A stretch of DNA of 61,407 bases from Aurantiacibacter xanthus (lineage in GTDB: Bacteria > Pseudomonadota > Alphaproteobacteria > Sphingomonadales > Sphingomonadaceae): contig NZ_QXFM01000093.1 in the NCBI RefSeq assembly GCF_003584015.1, forward strand, positions 1 through 61,407, given 5' to 3'. The notes beneath the pieces were generated by a model. That model was given only the letters and a program-made list of their open reading frames with translations, made no database searches and was not told the DNA's origin. Below, piece by piece: positions 42,845 to 52,305 of the stretch (its first letter is position 1; the number at the start of each line of letters is the position of its first letter). Position numbers and translations under genes: made by a program.

Positions 42845-45334
42845 TCAGTACCGCAGTTTCAGGCCCAGCCAGAACGAGCGGCCATACTGATAGGGCTGGC
42901 TGATCGCGACCGAATCCTGCGAGGGAATGGTGTTGAGCAGGTTGGCGACGCGCACATCGGCGGTCAGCGTGCTGGGCTTGTCCTTGAGAATGTCGATCTG
43001 CGCGTTGAGGTCGACATTGATGCGGTCCTTGTACTCGACGACATCGTAAACATCGTAGCGCACGCCATCGACCGTCTCGTTGCGGCCGCTGTCCTGGATC
43101 TGCGTAAAGCCGTCGCGATAGCGCAGGTTCACATTGGTGGTGACCCGGTCGTTCAGCCACAGCGCGGTCCAGCTGCCATTGATGATCAGCGGCGAGGCAA
43201 ATTCGAGCCGCTGGTTCTGGTTGAGCAGCTCGACGAGCTGGATGATCTCGCCGTTGTAGATGACGAGGTCGCCTTCGTCTTCAACATCGAAGGTGGTTGT
43301 CAGATAGTCGTCGTTGTTCGACTTGGTCTTGCTGAAGTTGGTGTTGAACGCGAAGCTGTGCTTGCCGAAGGTGCGCACATATTCGAGCGACACGCCCTGG
43401 TATTCGCTGCCGCCATCGTTGGTCATCACGAAATAGCGGCGGGTGGTCGTTTCGCCGTTTTCGAGCTGATAGCTTTCGGTCTTCTGCAAGGATTTGGCGA
43501 ACTCGTCATGGCCCCTGCGGTAGATGCCCTTGACCCGCAAGGCGCCACCAAACAGCGGCAGGTTTGCCGCTGCGCTCAGTTCATCGGAGTAGGGGGTTTT
43601 CAGCTCGCTGGTGGAATAGCTGGCGGGGATGCCGTTTTTGTAGAGATACCAATCCGCGTTCCCCACCTCGCGGGTGCCGCCCACTGAGGTGGCATTGCGG
43701 CGATAGGTGAAAGTCTCAGGATATTGCGCGCGGATCGCATAGGCGAGCATCGAGCGGCCATAATAGCGGTTTGCACCGAGCGTGAGGCTCAGGCCGTCCG
43801 TCACATTCCAGGTCGCCGAGAGGCGCGGCGCGACATTGAGATTGCCGAGGAAGCTCTCGTAGTCGGCGCGCAGCCCGGCGCGCAGATCGACCGGGCCGAG
43901 CGCGGCATCGGCCTCCAGCCAGCCAGCAATGCTGTCGATGCCGATCTCGGCGCGATAGGCACGATATTCGTTACTTTCACTGAGGTAGTATTCGCCACTG
44001 GCGCAGGTCAGATCGTCACCATCGGTGCAGACGATATTGGCGCCGGTCACTCCGCTCTTGTAGGCATAGTTGGACTCGGGTCGTTCGCGCATGGCGTCGA
44101 CGCGCTGATAGTCGAGCCCGCCACGTAAGGTCACGCCTCCGAAGTCATGGCCGACTTGCCCCTTGATCTGATAGGTATCCTGCGTCTGATCGACATCGCC
44201 AAAACCGCCGCGTGTGCAGTTGAGGCTGGCGCAGACATTGCCGTTGGTGGTGCGCGAAGGGATCGAGTAGTTGGTATCGGGTGCGGTGCGGCTGGTGTCT
44301 GAGTGGGCAAAGCTGGCCGTAATGTTCCACCAGACGGGCGCGCTTGACGCGAGCTTTAGCTGCGCGGCAAGGCCGCCGCCCTTCGAAACGATAAGGTTGT
44401 CGATCCCGCTCTCATGGGCATATTCGCTTTCGTAGGGCGAATAGCTCAGCTTGCCCGAGATGGTGAGATCGCTGCCGATGTCGTAGTTGCCGCTGATCAG
44501 GAAGTTGTCGCTGACCGAACTGCGATAGCCTGGCTCGAAATCATAGTTGGCAGAGCGGAAGTAGAGCACATCGGCGCGCGAGCGGTTGACCCCGAGCAGC
44601 AGCCCGCCGCGCTCGCCGAGCGGCATGTCGATGCTGGCACCGAAGCGCCATTTGCGAAATTCGGGTGCTTCGGGAAGTTCGTTGCCTCTGTCTTCATAGG
44701 CTTTGCGGGTGCCGTCGGAGACGATGTAGTTGACGAGGGCGTCCTCGCTGTAGCTGACATTGGCGCTGGCCCCCCAGGCGCGGCGCGCCTCGCGCGTTTC
44801 GATGTCAAGCGCGCCGCCGGTGAAGCGGCCATATTCGGCCGAGACGTTGGAATCGCGCAGGGTGATGGTGCCCACCAGTTCGCTATCCATCCACAGCGTC
44901 TGGGCGACGTTGCCTGTCGGCTCATGCAAGTGTGCCGGCTTGGTCTCGGAGATGTCGAGCCGGGTGTTGGCATCGATCCCGTCGATGGTGATGAGGTTCT
45001 CATAGATCCGCCCGCCCGAGATCGAAATCGCGGCGGGGCGCAGGTCCTGAATCGATTCGCGGTCGGCAAGGCCTTCGTGGCGCTGGAACTGCACGGTCGG
45101 CATGATCTTCAGCAGCTGGTTCACATCGCCCGATCCCGGCGTGCGCGCCTCGATTTCCTTGCGGTCGATGGTCGAGGTGCCGCTGTCGTTGCCGGTGCCC
45201 ATCACATAGGCATCGTCCACGCGCTCCCCCTCGGCGACCGCCTCGGGCAGCATTTCGGCCTGCTGTGCTGCGGCGATGGAAGGGAAGGCCAGCGCGCAGC
45301 TCAGCGCCAGCAGGGATGTCTCGGTGATACGCAT
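42845..45334 (-). CDS. TonB-dependent receptor paired with a di-heme peroxidase
   Basis: An 829-residue outer-membrane receptor: signal peptide (ending PSIAAAQQ), plug (about 45-170; PAAISISGGRIYENLITIDGI, RDSNVSAEYGRFTGGALDI) and a barrel ending FWLGLKLRY. The plug lacks the usual RG-type siderophore-receptor signature and resembles receptors with long extracellular loops, so its cargo is unclear. It is cotranscribed with the peroxidase downstream. A 19-bp palindromic motif shared with tonB and another receptor gene lies 63 bp upstream, suggesting common control. Confidence 0.9.
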   Translation of the reverse strand: MRITETSLLALSCALAFPSIAAAQQAEMLPEAVAEGERVDDAYVMGTGNDSGTSTIDRKEIEARTPGSGDVNQLLKIMPTVQFQRHEGLADRESIQDLRPAAISISGGRIYENLITIDGIDANTRLDISETKPAHLHEPTGNVAQTLWMDSELVGTITLRDSNVSAEYGRFTGGALDIETREARRAWGASANVSYSEDALVNYIVSDGTRKAYEDRGNELPEAPEFRKWRFGASIDMPLGERGGLLLGVNRSRADVLYFRSANYDFEPGYRSSVSDNFLISGNYDIGSDLTISGKLSYSPYESEYAHESGIDNLIVSKGGGLAAQLKLASSAPVWWNITASFAHSDTSRTAPDTNYSIPSRTTNGNVCASLNCTRGGFGDVDQTQDTYQIKGQVGHDFGGVTLRGGLDYQRVDAMRERPESNYAYKSGVTGANIVCTDGDDLTCASGEYYLSESNEYRAYRAEIGIDSIAGWLEADAALGPVDLRAGLRADYESFLGNLNVAPRLSATWNVTDGLSLTLGANRYYGRSMLAYAIRAQYPETFTYRRNATSVGGTREVGNADWYLYKNGIPASYSTSELKTPYSDELSAAANLPLFGGALRVKGIYRRGHDEFAKSLQKTESYQLENGETTTRRYFVMTNDGGSEYQGVSLEYVRTFGKHSFAFNTNFSKTKSNNDDYLTTTFDVEDEGDLVIYNGEIIQLVELLNQNQRLEFASPLIINGSWTALWLNDRVTTNVNLRYRDGFTQIQDSGRNETVDGVRYDVYDVVEYKDRINVDLNAQIDILKDKPSTLTADVRVANLLNTIPSQDSVAISQPYQYGRSFWLGLKLRY

Positions 45335-45396
45335 GGTGGACCCTCACTCACATTGTCATCGGTGGTTGGCGGCGCGGCTAGCCGGTCACAGAGGTT

Positions 45397-45415
45397 AATG
45401 CAAGTGCGTCGCATT
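45397..45415. promoter_or_regulatory. Shared TonB-region motif, site 1
   Basis: AATGCAAGTGCGTCGCATT: palindromic arms AATGC/GCATT. Its reverse complement matches site 3 (49868-49886) at 14 of 19 positions. It lies 63 bp before the peroxidase-linked receptor gene. Confidence 0.55.
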
Positions 45416-45485
45416 ATTATTTGTGTGGTTGACGAGACTGTTCAGGGCTGCCCAACGGTGGCCTGCACAGGGGACGAGAGAAGCG

Positions 45486-46328
45486 TCACTCGCTCTGGCG
45501 ATAGGTTAACGGGATCTGGAACGTGCGCTCCTTGCCCTGTGGCGGGCGCGGGAAGGGCGCTGCCTCGGCGAGATGGCGCAGCGCGATCCGATCGATGGCC
45601 GGGTGCGGGGAGGGGATGGTCACCCGCTGCCCGCGCAACTGTCCGCGACGGTCGACGGTGAAGGCCAGCACCACCGTTCCCGCCAGTGCGTCCCGCCGCA
45701 AGACGGCTTCGTAGCTCTGCTCGCGCCGGATTTTCTCGAACACGCGCCGGGCATAGCGATCGGTCGCCGCATCGCGCGTGGGCGGGCCGACTGCCGCTGA
45801 CGCCATCTCGCTCGCGGTTCCGTCTGGTCCGCTTGCCGCAGTGCTACCCTGAGAGCCCGTGGTAGTGGAGAATGCCACCGAGGCCGCGGTGTTGGCTTGG
45901 CCTCCGCTGGCGGCAAGCTCGTGGATCGCCTGCGCGGCTGGCAATGCAAGCGGCAGCGACAGCTGCGGCGGCGCGTGGCTGGCGATGCGCGGCGGGACGC
46001 GCTCGGCTGCCGGTGCAGGCTGGCTCTTCTGCGGCGGCGGCGGTGTCGCGGGGGCTGGCTGCTCAGCCGCAGGTGCGGCAGCGACGGAGAATGTCGTGAC
46101 TGTCGCAGGCGGGAGGACAGCGCTCCCCTCCTTGCCATGGATCGCCAGCAGCGAGGCCAGCAAGGCCGTGCTCGCGCCAATTGCCAGCAGCGCGGACAGC
46201 CGCCGTTCGGATGTGCCCGGCGTGCCGTCGTAACGCCCTCCACCCGGCGGCGCGACCAGCGCGAGGCGTGGCTTGGATTCCCACACAAGCGGCGGGCCGG
46301 ACAGCAGCATGGCAGGTTGTGCAAACAT
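45486..46328 (-). CDS. tonB: Energy transducer TonB
   Basis: A 280-residue TonB that passes proton-motive-force energy to outer-membrane receptors. It has a cytoplasmic N-terminus, one membrane helix (about 45-64, LSALLAIGASTALLASLLAI), a Pro/Ala-rich periplasmic spacer (about 85-200), and a C-terminal TonB domain (RRDALAGTVVLAFTVDRRGQL to the end). The spacer contains only weak PP/KP repeats. ExbB and ExbD are not in the window. It is transcribed separately, with its own upstream palindromic motif, amid four TonB receptors. Confidence 0.92.
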   Translation of the reverse strand: MFAQPAMLLSGPPLVWESKPRLALVAPPGGGRYDGTPGTSERRLSALLAIGASTALLASLLAIHGKEGSAVLPPATVTTFSVAAAPAAEQPAPATPPPPQKSQPAPAAERVPPRIASHAPPQLSLPLALPAAQAIHELAASGGQANTAASVAFSTTTGSQGSTAASGPDGTASEMASAAVGPPTRDAATDRYARRVFEKIRREQSYEAVLRRDALAGTVVLAFTVDRRGQLRGQRVTIPSPHPAIDRIALRHLAEAAPFPRPPQGKERTFQIPLTYRQSE

Positions 46329-46365
46329 TGCCGGGGCTCTCTAAGCGATTCTCCATGGAATTGCT

Positions 46366-46384
46366 ATTGCGATTTACATGCAGT
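46366..46384. promoter_or_regulatory. Shared TonB-region motif, site 2
   Basis: ATTGCGATTTACATGCAGT keeps the ATTGCGA and TGCA halves of sites 1 and 3. It lies 38 bp upstream of tonB. Confidence 0.5.
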
Positions 46385-46456
46385 AATTGAGCACGAGAAG
46401 TTGCCCAACCGGAGCCGCTCTGGCTCGCATTCGAGCTACAAGGCGAATAGCGCCAC

Positions 46457-47695
46457 TTAGCCGCTCACAACCAGATAGCCGATCATCACCAGCCCGGTGC
46501 CGATCAGGCCGATGCTGAGCCAGCGCCAGCGCCCCGCGCCGGTCCACATGCCGGCAAAGGCGGTGCTCAATCGCGGCGCGGTGCCGCGCTCGCGCGCGAT
46601 GCGGAGCGAATAGATCGCCGCTCCCGACAGCGACAGTCCGGTCAGGAGCAGCCCGAAGAGGAACCAGAGCGCCTTGGTCCAGTAGCCGCCAAAGGTGCCG
46701 AAATGGAGTGGATCGGCCATCTCGCTGATCCGCTGGTGCACCGTGAGATCGCGGCCATCGGTGATGAGCTTCACCCGGTTGTCCCGCACATCGACCCACA
46801 CCGCATTGGCGCGAGGGCGGACGAGCATGGCCTCGTACTGGCCTTGCAGTTCCAGCATCGGGTTGTCGGCGTCGGGCAGCATGGCCGCCTCGATGCGCAA
46901 GCCCGGCTGCGCGGCAATCCCGGCAGCGAAGGCGGTGGCAAGGCTGCCCTCGGCGAGCGGCGGGCCGTCTGCTGCGGCCTCGAAGCGGCTTTGCGGCGGG
47001 GCATCGAGCCCGAGGCTCTCGGCCAGATACCAGATCCCGGTCAGCGAAATCAGCGCCACAAACCACAGCGACCAGACGCCGCTCAGCCGGTGAAAGTCGC
47101 CCCACCAGGTGCGGGCATCGCGGCGGCGCAGCGGCTTGGCAAAGCCACGCCACCAGCGCTTGTAGACCACGAAGCTCGACACCAGACTGATCAGCAGCAG
47201 GATCGCCAGCGAGGCAACGATCGGCACCCCGATCTTCGTCGGCAGGTTGAGGTGCCGGTGCAGGTTGCGCAGCACACGCGCCGCACCCGCCCAGGGGCCG
47301 GTGCCCTGAATGTCCCCGGTCGAAGGGTGGGCGTAGAGGAACCCCGCTCGCTCGTCGTCGAACGTCACCGAAACGCGCGCGGCAAAGGCGGAGGCGGGCG
47401 GCGCCTCGATGATCGACACGGCGCTGACGCCGGGATAGGCGGCGGCGTTCTCGGCGATCTGCGGCCAGGCCACCGGCCCTTCGACACTCGATGGGGAGAC
47501 GCGGAAGGCGGGCTGGGCGAGCCAGTCGATTTCCTGGCTCACCACGGCCAGCGTGCCGGTGAACAGGATGAAGGCCATGAACAGGCTCAGCTTCAGGCCC
47601 ACCCACTGGTGCACCTGCCACCATAGCCGCGCGGCCTTGGGCGCGGGTTTCGCCCGCTGGGCAGGCGCGCCCAGGCTAGCCCGCGCCGTCGCCAT
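46457..47695 (-). CDS. PepSY-domain membrane protein, putative siderophore/iron reductase
   Basis: A 412-residue membrane protein with four main helices (near residues 30-50, 155-180, 205-235 and 355-410) and two PepSY-type periplasmic domains. It opens WQVHQWVGLKLSLFMAFILFTGTLAVVSQEIDW, the usual PepSY_TM start. Members near siderophore receptors (FegB/FoxB-like) reduce Fe(III) from imported siderophores at the inner membrane. Its ATG overlaps the receptor stop as TGATG, giving a receptor-reductase operon. Confidence 0.9.
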   Translation of the reverse strand: MATARASLGAPAQRAKPAPKAARLWWQVHQWVGLKLSLFMAFILFTGTLAVVSQEIDWLAQPAFRVSPSSVEGPVAWPQIAENAAAYPGVSAVSIIEAPPASAFAARVSVTFDDERAGFLYAHPSTGDIQGTGPWAGAARVLRNLHRHLNLPTKIGVPIVASLAILLLISLVSSFVVYKRWWRGFAKPLRRRDARTWWGDFHRLSGVWSLWFVALISLTGIWYLAESLGLDAPPQSRFEAAADGPPLAEGSLATAFAAGIAAQPGLRIEAAMLPDADNPMLELQGQYEAMLVRPRANAVWVDVRDNRVKLITDGRDLTVHQRISEMADPLHFGTFGGYWTKALWFLFGLLLTGLSLSGAAIYSLRIARERGTAPRLSTAFAGMWTGAGRWRWLSIGLIGTGLVMIGYLVVSG

Positions 47696-49827
47696 CAGAA
47701 GGCGTAGCCCACTTCGAGGAACACCGAGCGCGGCTCGCCGGGGAAGTGGCCGGTGCGGTCCACAAAGCCCGAGGCGGCATAGGTGGCATCGAACAGGTTA
47801 TCCACCCGCAGCATGGCCCGATAAGGTCCGGTCTCGTAAATGAGCGAGGCATCGAAGGTCATATAGGGTTTGACCCGCTGGCTGCTGATGCTCAGCCGGT
47901 CCGACACATAGTCGCCGCCAAGCGCAGCGGCGAGGCCGAGCGCGGGGAACTGGTAACGGGTCCAGAAGCCGAAGGTATGTTCGGGTGCATTGGCGAAGCG
48001 GTCGCCGATATTGTTGGAAAAGCCGCCGCCTTCGTTGTCGGCGGTGATGCGTGTGTCGTTATAGGCATAGGCGAGGGTCAGCACCCAGTCGGGGGTGATG
48101 TCGGCCGCCAGATCGAATTCGATACCTTTGCTGGTAATCTCGCCGATAGCGAGAAAATCGTCTTCGCCGTCGCCGTCCACATCCCCTTGCGGGTCGGCCT
48201 GCAGGATGTTGGTGCGCCGGATCTGATAGGCCGACAGCGAAGACTGGATCCGCCCGCCGAACAGTGCAGTCTTTACCCCGCCTTCGAAAATGTCGCCTGA
48301 GGTGGGTGCGAAGGGGCCGCCGGCAAGCGGGTTCTGTGCGGAGGCATCCTGCGGCTCGAAGCTGGTGGCATATTGGCCGAACAGGCTCACCTCGTCGGTC
48401 ACGCGATAGACTGCACCCGTGCGATAGGTGGTCTTGCTGTCCTCGAACACTATGCCATCAGCATCGTCGCGGAAGCTGTCGCGGCGAATGCCGCCCACGA
48501 GGATGAGCTTACCGATGGTCAGTTCGTTGAGGAAATAGAACCCGGTCCGGCGCGTATCGGTGAGCGTGATCCTGTAGGGGGCCTGATTGTAGGTCGCCGG
48601 ATCGGACTGACCATAGACCGGATTGAGCAGGCTGAGCGGGCTGGGCAGGCCCGGCGTCACCACCGTGCGCCCGCGCAGCGAGCGGCCCTGGAAATACTCG
48701 TCGCCCGTGAAATGGTCGAAGCCCACCAGCACGCGGTTGTCGATCGAGGCGGAGAAATTGTGCGACCACACCGCATTGGCGCCGAAGGACCACGATTCCT
48801 CGGTGCGCCGCTGGTCGCGGAATTCGCGGACGGTGGCATCGATCACCCCGTCGTTGTCCGAATCGAACAGGCCGCGCGGCTCGTGGTAGTTCTGCACCTC
48901 GGTCGCCTTGTTATAGCGCACCGTGGCATCGAAGGTGAGGCCCGCCACCGGCTCGGCTTCGATCCGCGCCTGCACCACGTCGGAATTGAGGTTGAGGAAG
49001 TCGCTCGGCTCGTTGTGGTTCCATTGGCGGTCGGCGAGGAAATTGCCGTCATTGTCCACCGGCACGCCGCGCAGGCGGTTGGCGTCCAGATCCTGATCGT
49101 AATGGGTGGCCTGCAGGATCAGCGTGAGCGGGCCGGGATCGTAAGCCACGCCGCCATCGGCGATCAGCGTGCGCGAACCGGCGTTATAGCGGAAGGTGCC
49201 GCGATCCTCGTAGAACACCCCGCCGCGAGCGGCAAAGTCGCCGCCGAGCGGGGCGTTGAGCTCGGCCGAGCCGCCAAAGCGCCCCTCGTTGCCGACAATC
49301 GCGCGGACCTGCCCGCGCAAGCTATCGGTAGTGGGGCGCTTGGTCACGTAGTTGAACAGGCCGCCCGGCGCGCCGGGGCCATAGAGCATCCCGGTCGGCC
49401 CCTTCAGAAACTCGACCCGCTCGATGTTGAACAGCTGCGGCACGGCAAACCCGACATAGGGATCGCCGCGCAGGCCATCGTAGAAGATTTCCTCCTGCCG
49501 GAACCCGCGCGCTGTCACACCGGCATAGCTGAAGACGCTGACGCCGGAGATGTTGCGATAGAGATCCTGTGCATCGCGCGCGCCCTGATCCTCGATCAGC
49601 TTGCGGGTGATGGTGGTGACCGACAGGCTGGATGCGAGCGGATCGGTCGGCAGCTTGCCGACGGTGGTTTCTCCGGGGCGATAGAGCTTCTGGGCACGAC
49701 CGGTGACAATGATGGTGTCGTCCGCAGGCGGTTCGGTGTCGTCTTGCTGCTCGGCGAACGCAGGCGCGCTGCAAAGCGCCGAGGCGAGCATAAGGGCTCG
49801 TGCGAGCGAGGGGAACGGACGATCCAT
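47695..49827 (-). CDS. TonB-dependent siderophore receptor
   Basis: A 710-residue receptor of the FhuA/FoxA-like siderophore family. It has a signal peptide (ending CSAPAFAEQ), TonB box (DTIIVTG), plug with the siderophore-receptor hallmarks (GVTARGFRQEEIFYDGLRGD, IERVEFLKGPTGMLYGPGAPGG) and a barrel ending SVFLEVGYAF. It is coupled to the PepSY gene. A perfect 7+7 palindrome lies 40 bp upstream. Confidence 0.93.
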   Translation of the reverse strand: MDRPFPSLARALMLASALCSAPAFAEQQDDTEPPADDTIIVTGRAQKLYRPGETTVGKLPTDPLASSLSVTTITRKLIEDQGARDAQDLYRNISGVSVFSYAGVTARGFRQEEIFYDGLRGDPYVGFAVPQLFNIERVEFLKGPTGMLYGPGAPGGLFNYVTKRPTTDSLRGQVRAIVGNEGRFGGSAELNAPLGGDFAARGGVFYEDRGTFRYNAGSRTLIADGGVAYDPGPLTLILQATHYDQDLDANRLRGVPVDNDGNFLADRQWNHNEPSDFLNLNSDVVQARIEAEPVAGLTFDATVRYNKATEVQNYHEPRGLFDSDNDGVIDATVREFRDQRRTEESWSFGANAVWSHNFSASIDNRVLVGFDHFTGDEYFQGRSLRGRTVVTPGLPSPLSLLNPVYGQSDPATYNQAPYRITLTDTRRTGFYFLNELTIGKLILVGGIRRDSFRDDADGIVFEDSKTTYRTGAVYRVTDEVSLFGQYATSFEPQDASAQNPLAGGPFAPTSGDIFEGGVKTALFGGRIQSSLSAYQIRRTNILQADPQGDVDGDGEDDFLAIGEITSKGIEFDLAADITPDWVLTLAYAYNDTRITADNEGGGFSNNIGDRFANAPEHTFGFWTRYQFPALGLAAALGGDYVSDRLSISSQRVKPYMTFDASLIYETGPYRAMLRVDNLFDATYAASGFVDRTGHFPGEPRSVFLEVGYAF

Positions 49828-49866
49828 CTTCGGTTAACTCCCTGATGTTTGGCGCGCCAATGGCAA

Positions 49867-49887
49867 TATTGCGACGCAAACGCAATA
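49867..49887. promoter_or_regulatory. Shared TonB-region motif, site 3
   Basis: TATTGCG (49867-49873) and CGCAATA (49881-49887) are perfect seven-base arms around ACGCAAA. It lies 40 bp upstream of the siderophore receptor start. It is the best-conserved of the three sites. Confidence 0.6.
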
Positions 49888-50174
49888 GCGGGAGCTTGGT
49901 TTTTCTGACGGGCGCAAGGCAGGCGATTGTTTCCGGTTTGCTCCCATGAAGGGCGTTGGGGATGGCCTGGGAAGGGCGGGAAATTTGATTGGCGCTGCCA
50001 CCGGCAGCACTGGGCGCGATCCGGGCACCTCCAAATTCGCAGCTAACGGAAGCTGCTAAGCAACTATAAATAGTGCTGAATTCTCCGGCCTGTCGCAGTC
50101 GCAATGCGGGAACAGGATGGATCGGGCAAGGGGAAGTTCAACAAGGAGAAGCCCGCGAATAAGGTCTGGACGCT

Positions 50175-50193
50175 GCGAACAATTATCATTAGC
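50175..50193. promoter_or_regulatory. Fur-box-like site
   Basis: The reverse complement GCTAATGATAATTGTTCGC matches the classical GATAATGATAATCATTATC Fur box at about 14 of 19 positions. It lies about 22 bp upstream of the receptor start codon. Its sequence differs from the other three sites in this region. Confidence 0.5.
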
Positions 50194-50214
50194 CGGTCCG
50201 CAGAAGGGGTGGTA

Positions 50215-52305
50215 ATGATTCGCAAAATAGTCCCGGCCATTTTGGCCACATGCATCGTCGCGCCGGTATATCCGCTGGCGGCTGAAGGAAACTCCGAGGC
50301 AAGCGAGGGGGCTGGCCCGTCGGCGGACATCATCGTCACTGCTCGCCTTGCCAACGCCAGCATAACCGGCAGCGATACCCCGCTCTTGACCTACCCGCAG
50401 TCGACCCGGTTGCTTGACGAGGAGGCGCTCGAGAAACTCGACGCGCAACGCCTTCAGGACGCGCTGGACTACGCCGGGGGCGTGTCGCGTCAGAACGACT
50501 TTGGCGGTCTCTGGGACAAATATGCGATCCGCGGCTTCTCCGGTGACGAGAACAGCGGGCCGGATATCCTTATCAACCGGTTCGGCAGCAATCTTGGTTA
50601 CAATGCGCCGGTCGATACCGCCACGATCGAGCGGGTAGAGGTGCTGAAGGGCGCGAGTGCCGCGCTATCGGGACGAGGCGAGCCCGGCGGGTCGGTTAAC
50701 ATCGTCACCAAAGCGCCCCTCGATTACTACCATGCCGCTGTCACCGTCAGCTACGGCAGCTGGAATGCGCTGCGCGTGACCGGCGATGTCGGCGGCCCGA
50801 TCGACGATCGGCTCTCGGTCCGGCTGATCGGCGTCGCCGAGGACCATGACAGCTTTCGGGATCATGTTTCGGGCGAGCGGCAGCTGATCGCACCGTCGAT
50901 CGCCTGGCGACCGGCCGAAAGCGTGCGCCTGCTCTATCAGGCCGAATATATGCGCAACGCCAGCGTGCTGGATCGCGGCATTGTCGGCATAAACGGGGAT
51001 GCCCGGGCGATGGATCGCTCGACCTTTCTGGGCGAGCCGGCAGACGGGCGCATTCATCAGAAGATCTTCTGGCAGCAGGGCAGCGCGTTCATCGATCTGA
51101 GCGATACGGTGTCGCTGGAACTGGGCAGCAGCCACCGCGTCGGTTCGCTGCGCGGCTTCGGCACCATGGTGGATTTCGGAGGACGAGGCCTCCAGCCCGA
51201 CGGCCACACCGTGGGGCGCGATCGTCGCTACCACGACTTTTCCTGGGACGACCTGTCGCTGCGCGCCGAGCTGACCGCGCGGGTGGAGCTGTTCGGACTG
51301 GAGCACGATCTTCGCTTGGGCGTTGACCGTGTCCGCCACGCTCTCGACTTCCAGCTCGCTCGTGCGCGCGGCACACCGGCAAGCCCGATACTGCTGATTG
51401 ATGCGTTCGCGCCTGTCTATGGCCAGCCATTGCCAACGCCGCCCTTAGGGCTCAGCCGCACCGCTTCGTTCCGCAGTGAGAGCGTCTATGTGCAGGACGT
51501 GGCGCGCCGGGGCCCTTTGACGCTGCTGCTCGGAGCCCGCTGGAACAGCTTTCGCGAGGATGTCTTCAATCGTGTGACGCTGCGGGAACTCGATACGGAC
51601 GATCGCGGCGTGACCCCTCGCGCGGCATTGTCGTGGCAGGTCGCAACCGGTCTGTCGCTCTATGCCAGCTGGGGCGAGTCGCTGCGGCTCAACCCGTCGG
51701 ACGGCAATTCCAGCTTCGATGCCGAGCGCAGCCATTCCACGGAAGCCGGCATCAAGGTGTCGATGCTCGGCAATCGCCTCACCGGCACCGCTGCCGTCTT
51801 CACCATGGAAAAGCGCAACGTTCTCAATCCCAATGCCGTCGATCCCTTCGTCAGAGGCCAGATCGGCCAGCAGCGTTCGCGCGGCGTGGAGGCTGAACTG
51901 ACCTACGAGCACGCCGACGACCTGTTCGTCACGGCGGCCTATACCTATGCCGATGCTGAAATCCGCGAGGATCAGGATCGCACGCTGATCGGTAAGCCGC
52001 TTTCGAACGTGCCACGACACAATGCCAGCCTGTTTGCGTTCAAGACACTGGGCAAGTTTGGCATTGGCGGCGGCGTCACGCATGTCGGGAAGCGGGCCGG
52101 CGATCCGTTCGGCACCAGCTACAGTTTGCCCGCCTACACCATCGCCCGTGCTGCGATGAGCTATTCGGTGAACGAGCGATTGAACATTCGCGCCGATGTC
52201 GAGAACCTGTTCGACACCTACTATATCAGCAGTTCCTACGCGAACGTGTGGACAGTGCCCGGGGCGCCTCGCAATTTCAAGGTGACGCTTGGCTATACCT
52301 TTTAG
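50215..52305 (+). CDS. TonB-dependent siderophore receptor (second)
   Basis: A 696-residue receptor. ATG 50215 is chosen because it opens a signal peptide (MIRKIVPAILATCIVAPVYP) and has AAGGGG upstream; an in-frame ATG 37 codons earlier has no export signal. It shows TonB box DIIVTARL, plug motifs YAIRGFSGDENSGPDILINR and IERVEVLKGASAALSGRGEPGG, and a barrel ending NFKVTLGYTF. The protein resembles ferrichrome/hydroxamate-type receptors, though cargo is not certain. It is divergent from the other siderophore receptor and ends about 275 bp before the tRNA-Gln 3' end. Confidence 0.92.
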   Translation: MIRKIVPAILATCIVAPVYPLAAEGNSEASEGAGPSADIIVTARLANASITGSDTPLLTYPQSTRLLDEEALEKLDAQRLQDALDYAGGVSRQNDFGGLWDKYAIRGFSGDENSGPDILINRFGSNLGYNAPVDTATIERVEVLKGASAALSGRGEPGGSVNIVTKAPLDYYHAAVTVSYGSWNALRVTGDVGGPIDDRLSVRLIGVAEDHDSFRDHVSGERQLIAPSIAWRPAESVRLLYQAEYMRNASVLDRGIVGINGDARAMDRSTFLGEPADGRIHQKIFWQQGSAFIDLSDTVSLELGSSHRVGSLRGFGTMVDFGGRGLQPDGHTVGRDRRYHDFSWDDLSLRAELTARVELFGLEHDLRLGVDRVRHALDFQLARARGTPASPILLIDAFAPVYGQPLPTPPLGLSRTASFRSESVYVQDVARRGPLTLLLGARWNSFREDVFNRVTLRELDTDDRGVTPRAALSWQVATGLSLYASWGESLRLNPSDGNSSFDAERSHSTEAGIKVSMLGNRLTGTAAVFTMEKRNVLNPNAVDPFVRGQIGQQRSRGVEAELTYEHADDLFVTAAYTYADAEIREDQDRTLIGKPLSNVPRHNASLFAFKTLGKFGIGGGVTHVGKRAGDPFGTSYSLPAYTIARAAMSYSVNERLNIRADVENLFDTYYISSSYANVWTVPGAPRNFKVTLGYTF

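Larger units (their letters stand above)
49828..50214. promoter_or_regulatory. Divergent control region of two siderophore receptor genes
   Basis: A 387-bp gap carrying promoters in both directions. It holds the site-3 motif near the left gene, an ACTAT/ATAGT palindrome at 50063-50074 in the middle, and a Fur-box-like sequence at 50175-50193 near the right gene. A reading starting at ATG 50104 is in frame with the right-hand receptor but has no signal peptide at that start. Confidence 0.7.

Noticed and set aside
50104-50214. N-terminal extension of the second siderophore receptor from ATG 50104
   Set aside because: The extension is polar and would bury the signal peptide; ATG 50215 has a ribosome-binding site and an export signal, and the Fur-like site lies inside the extension.
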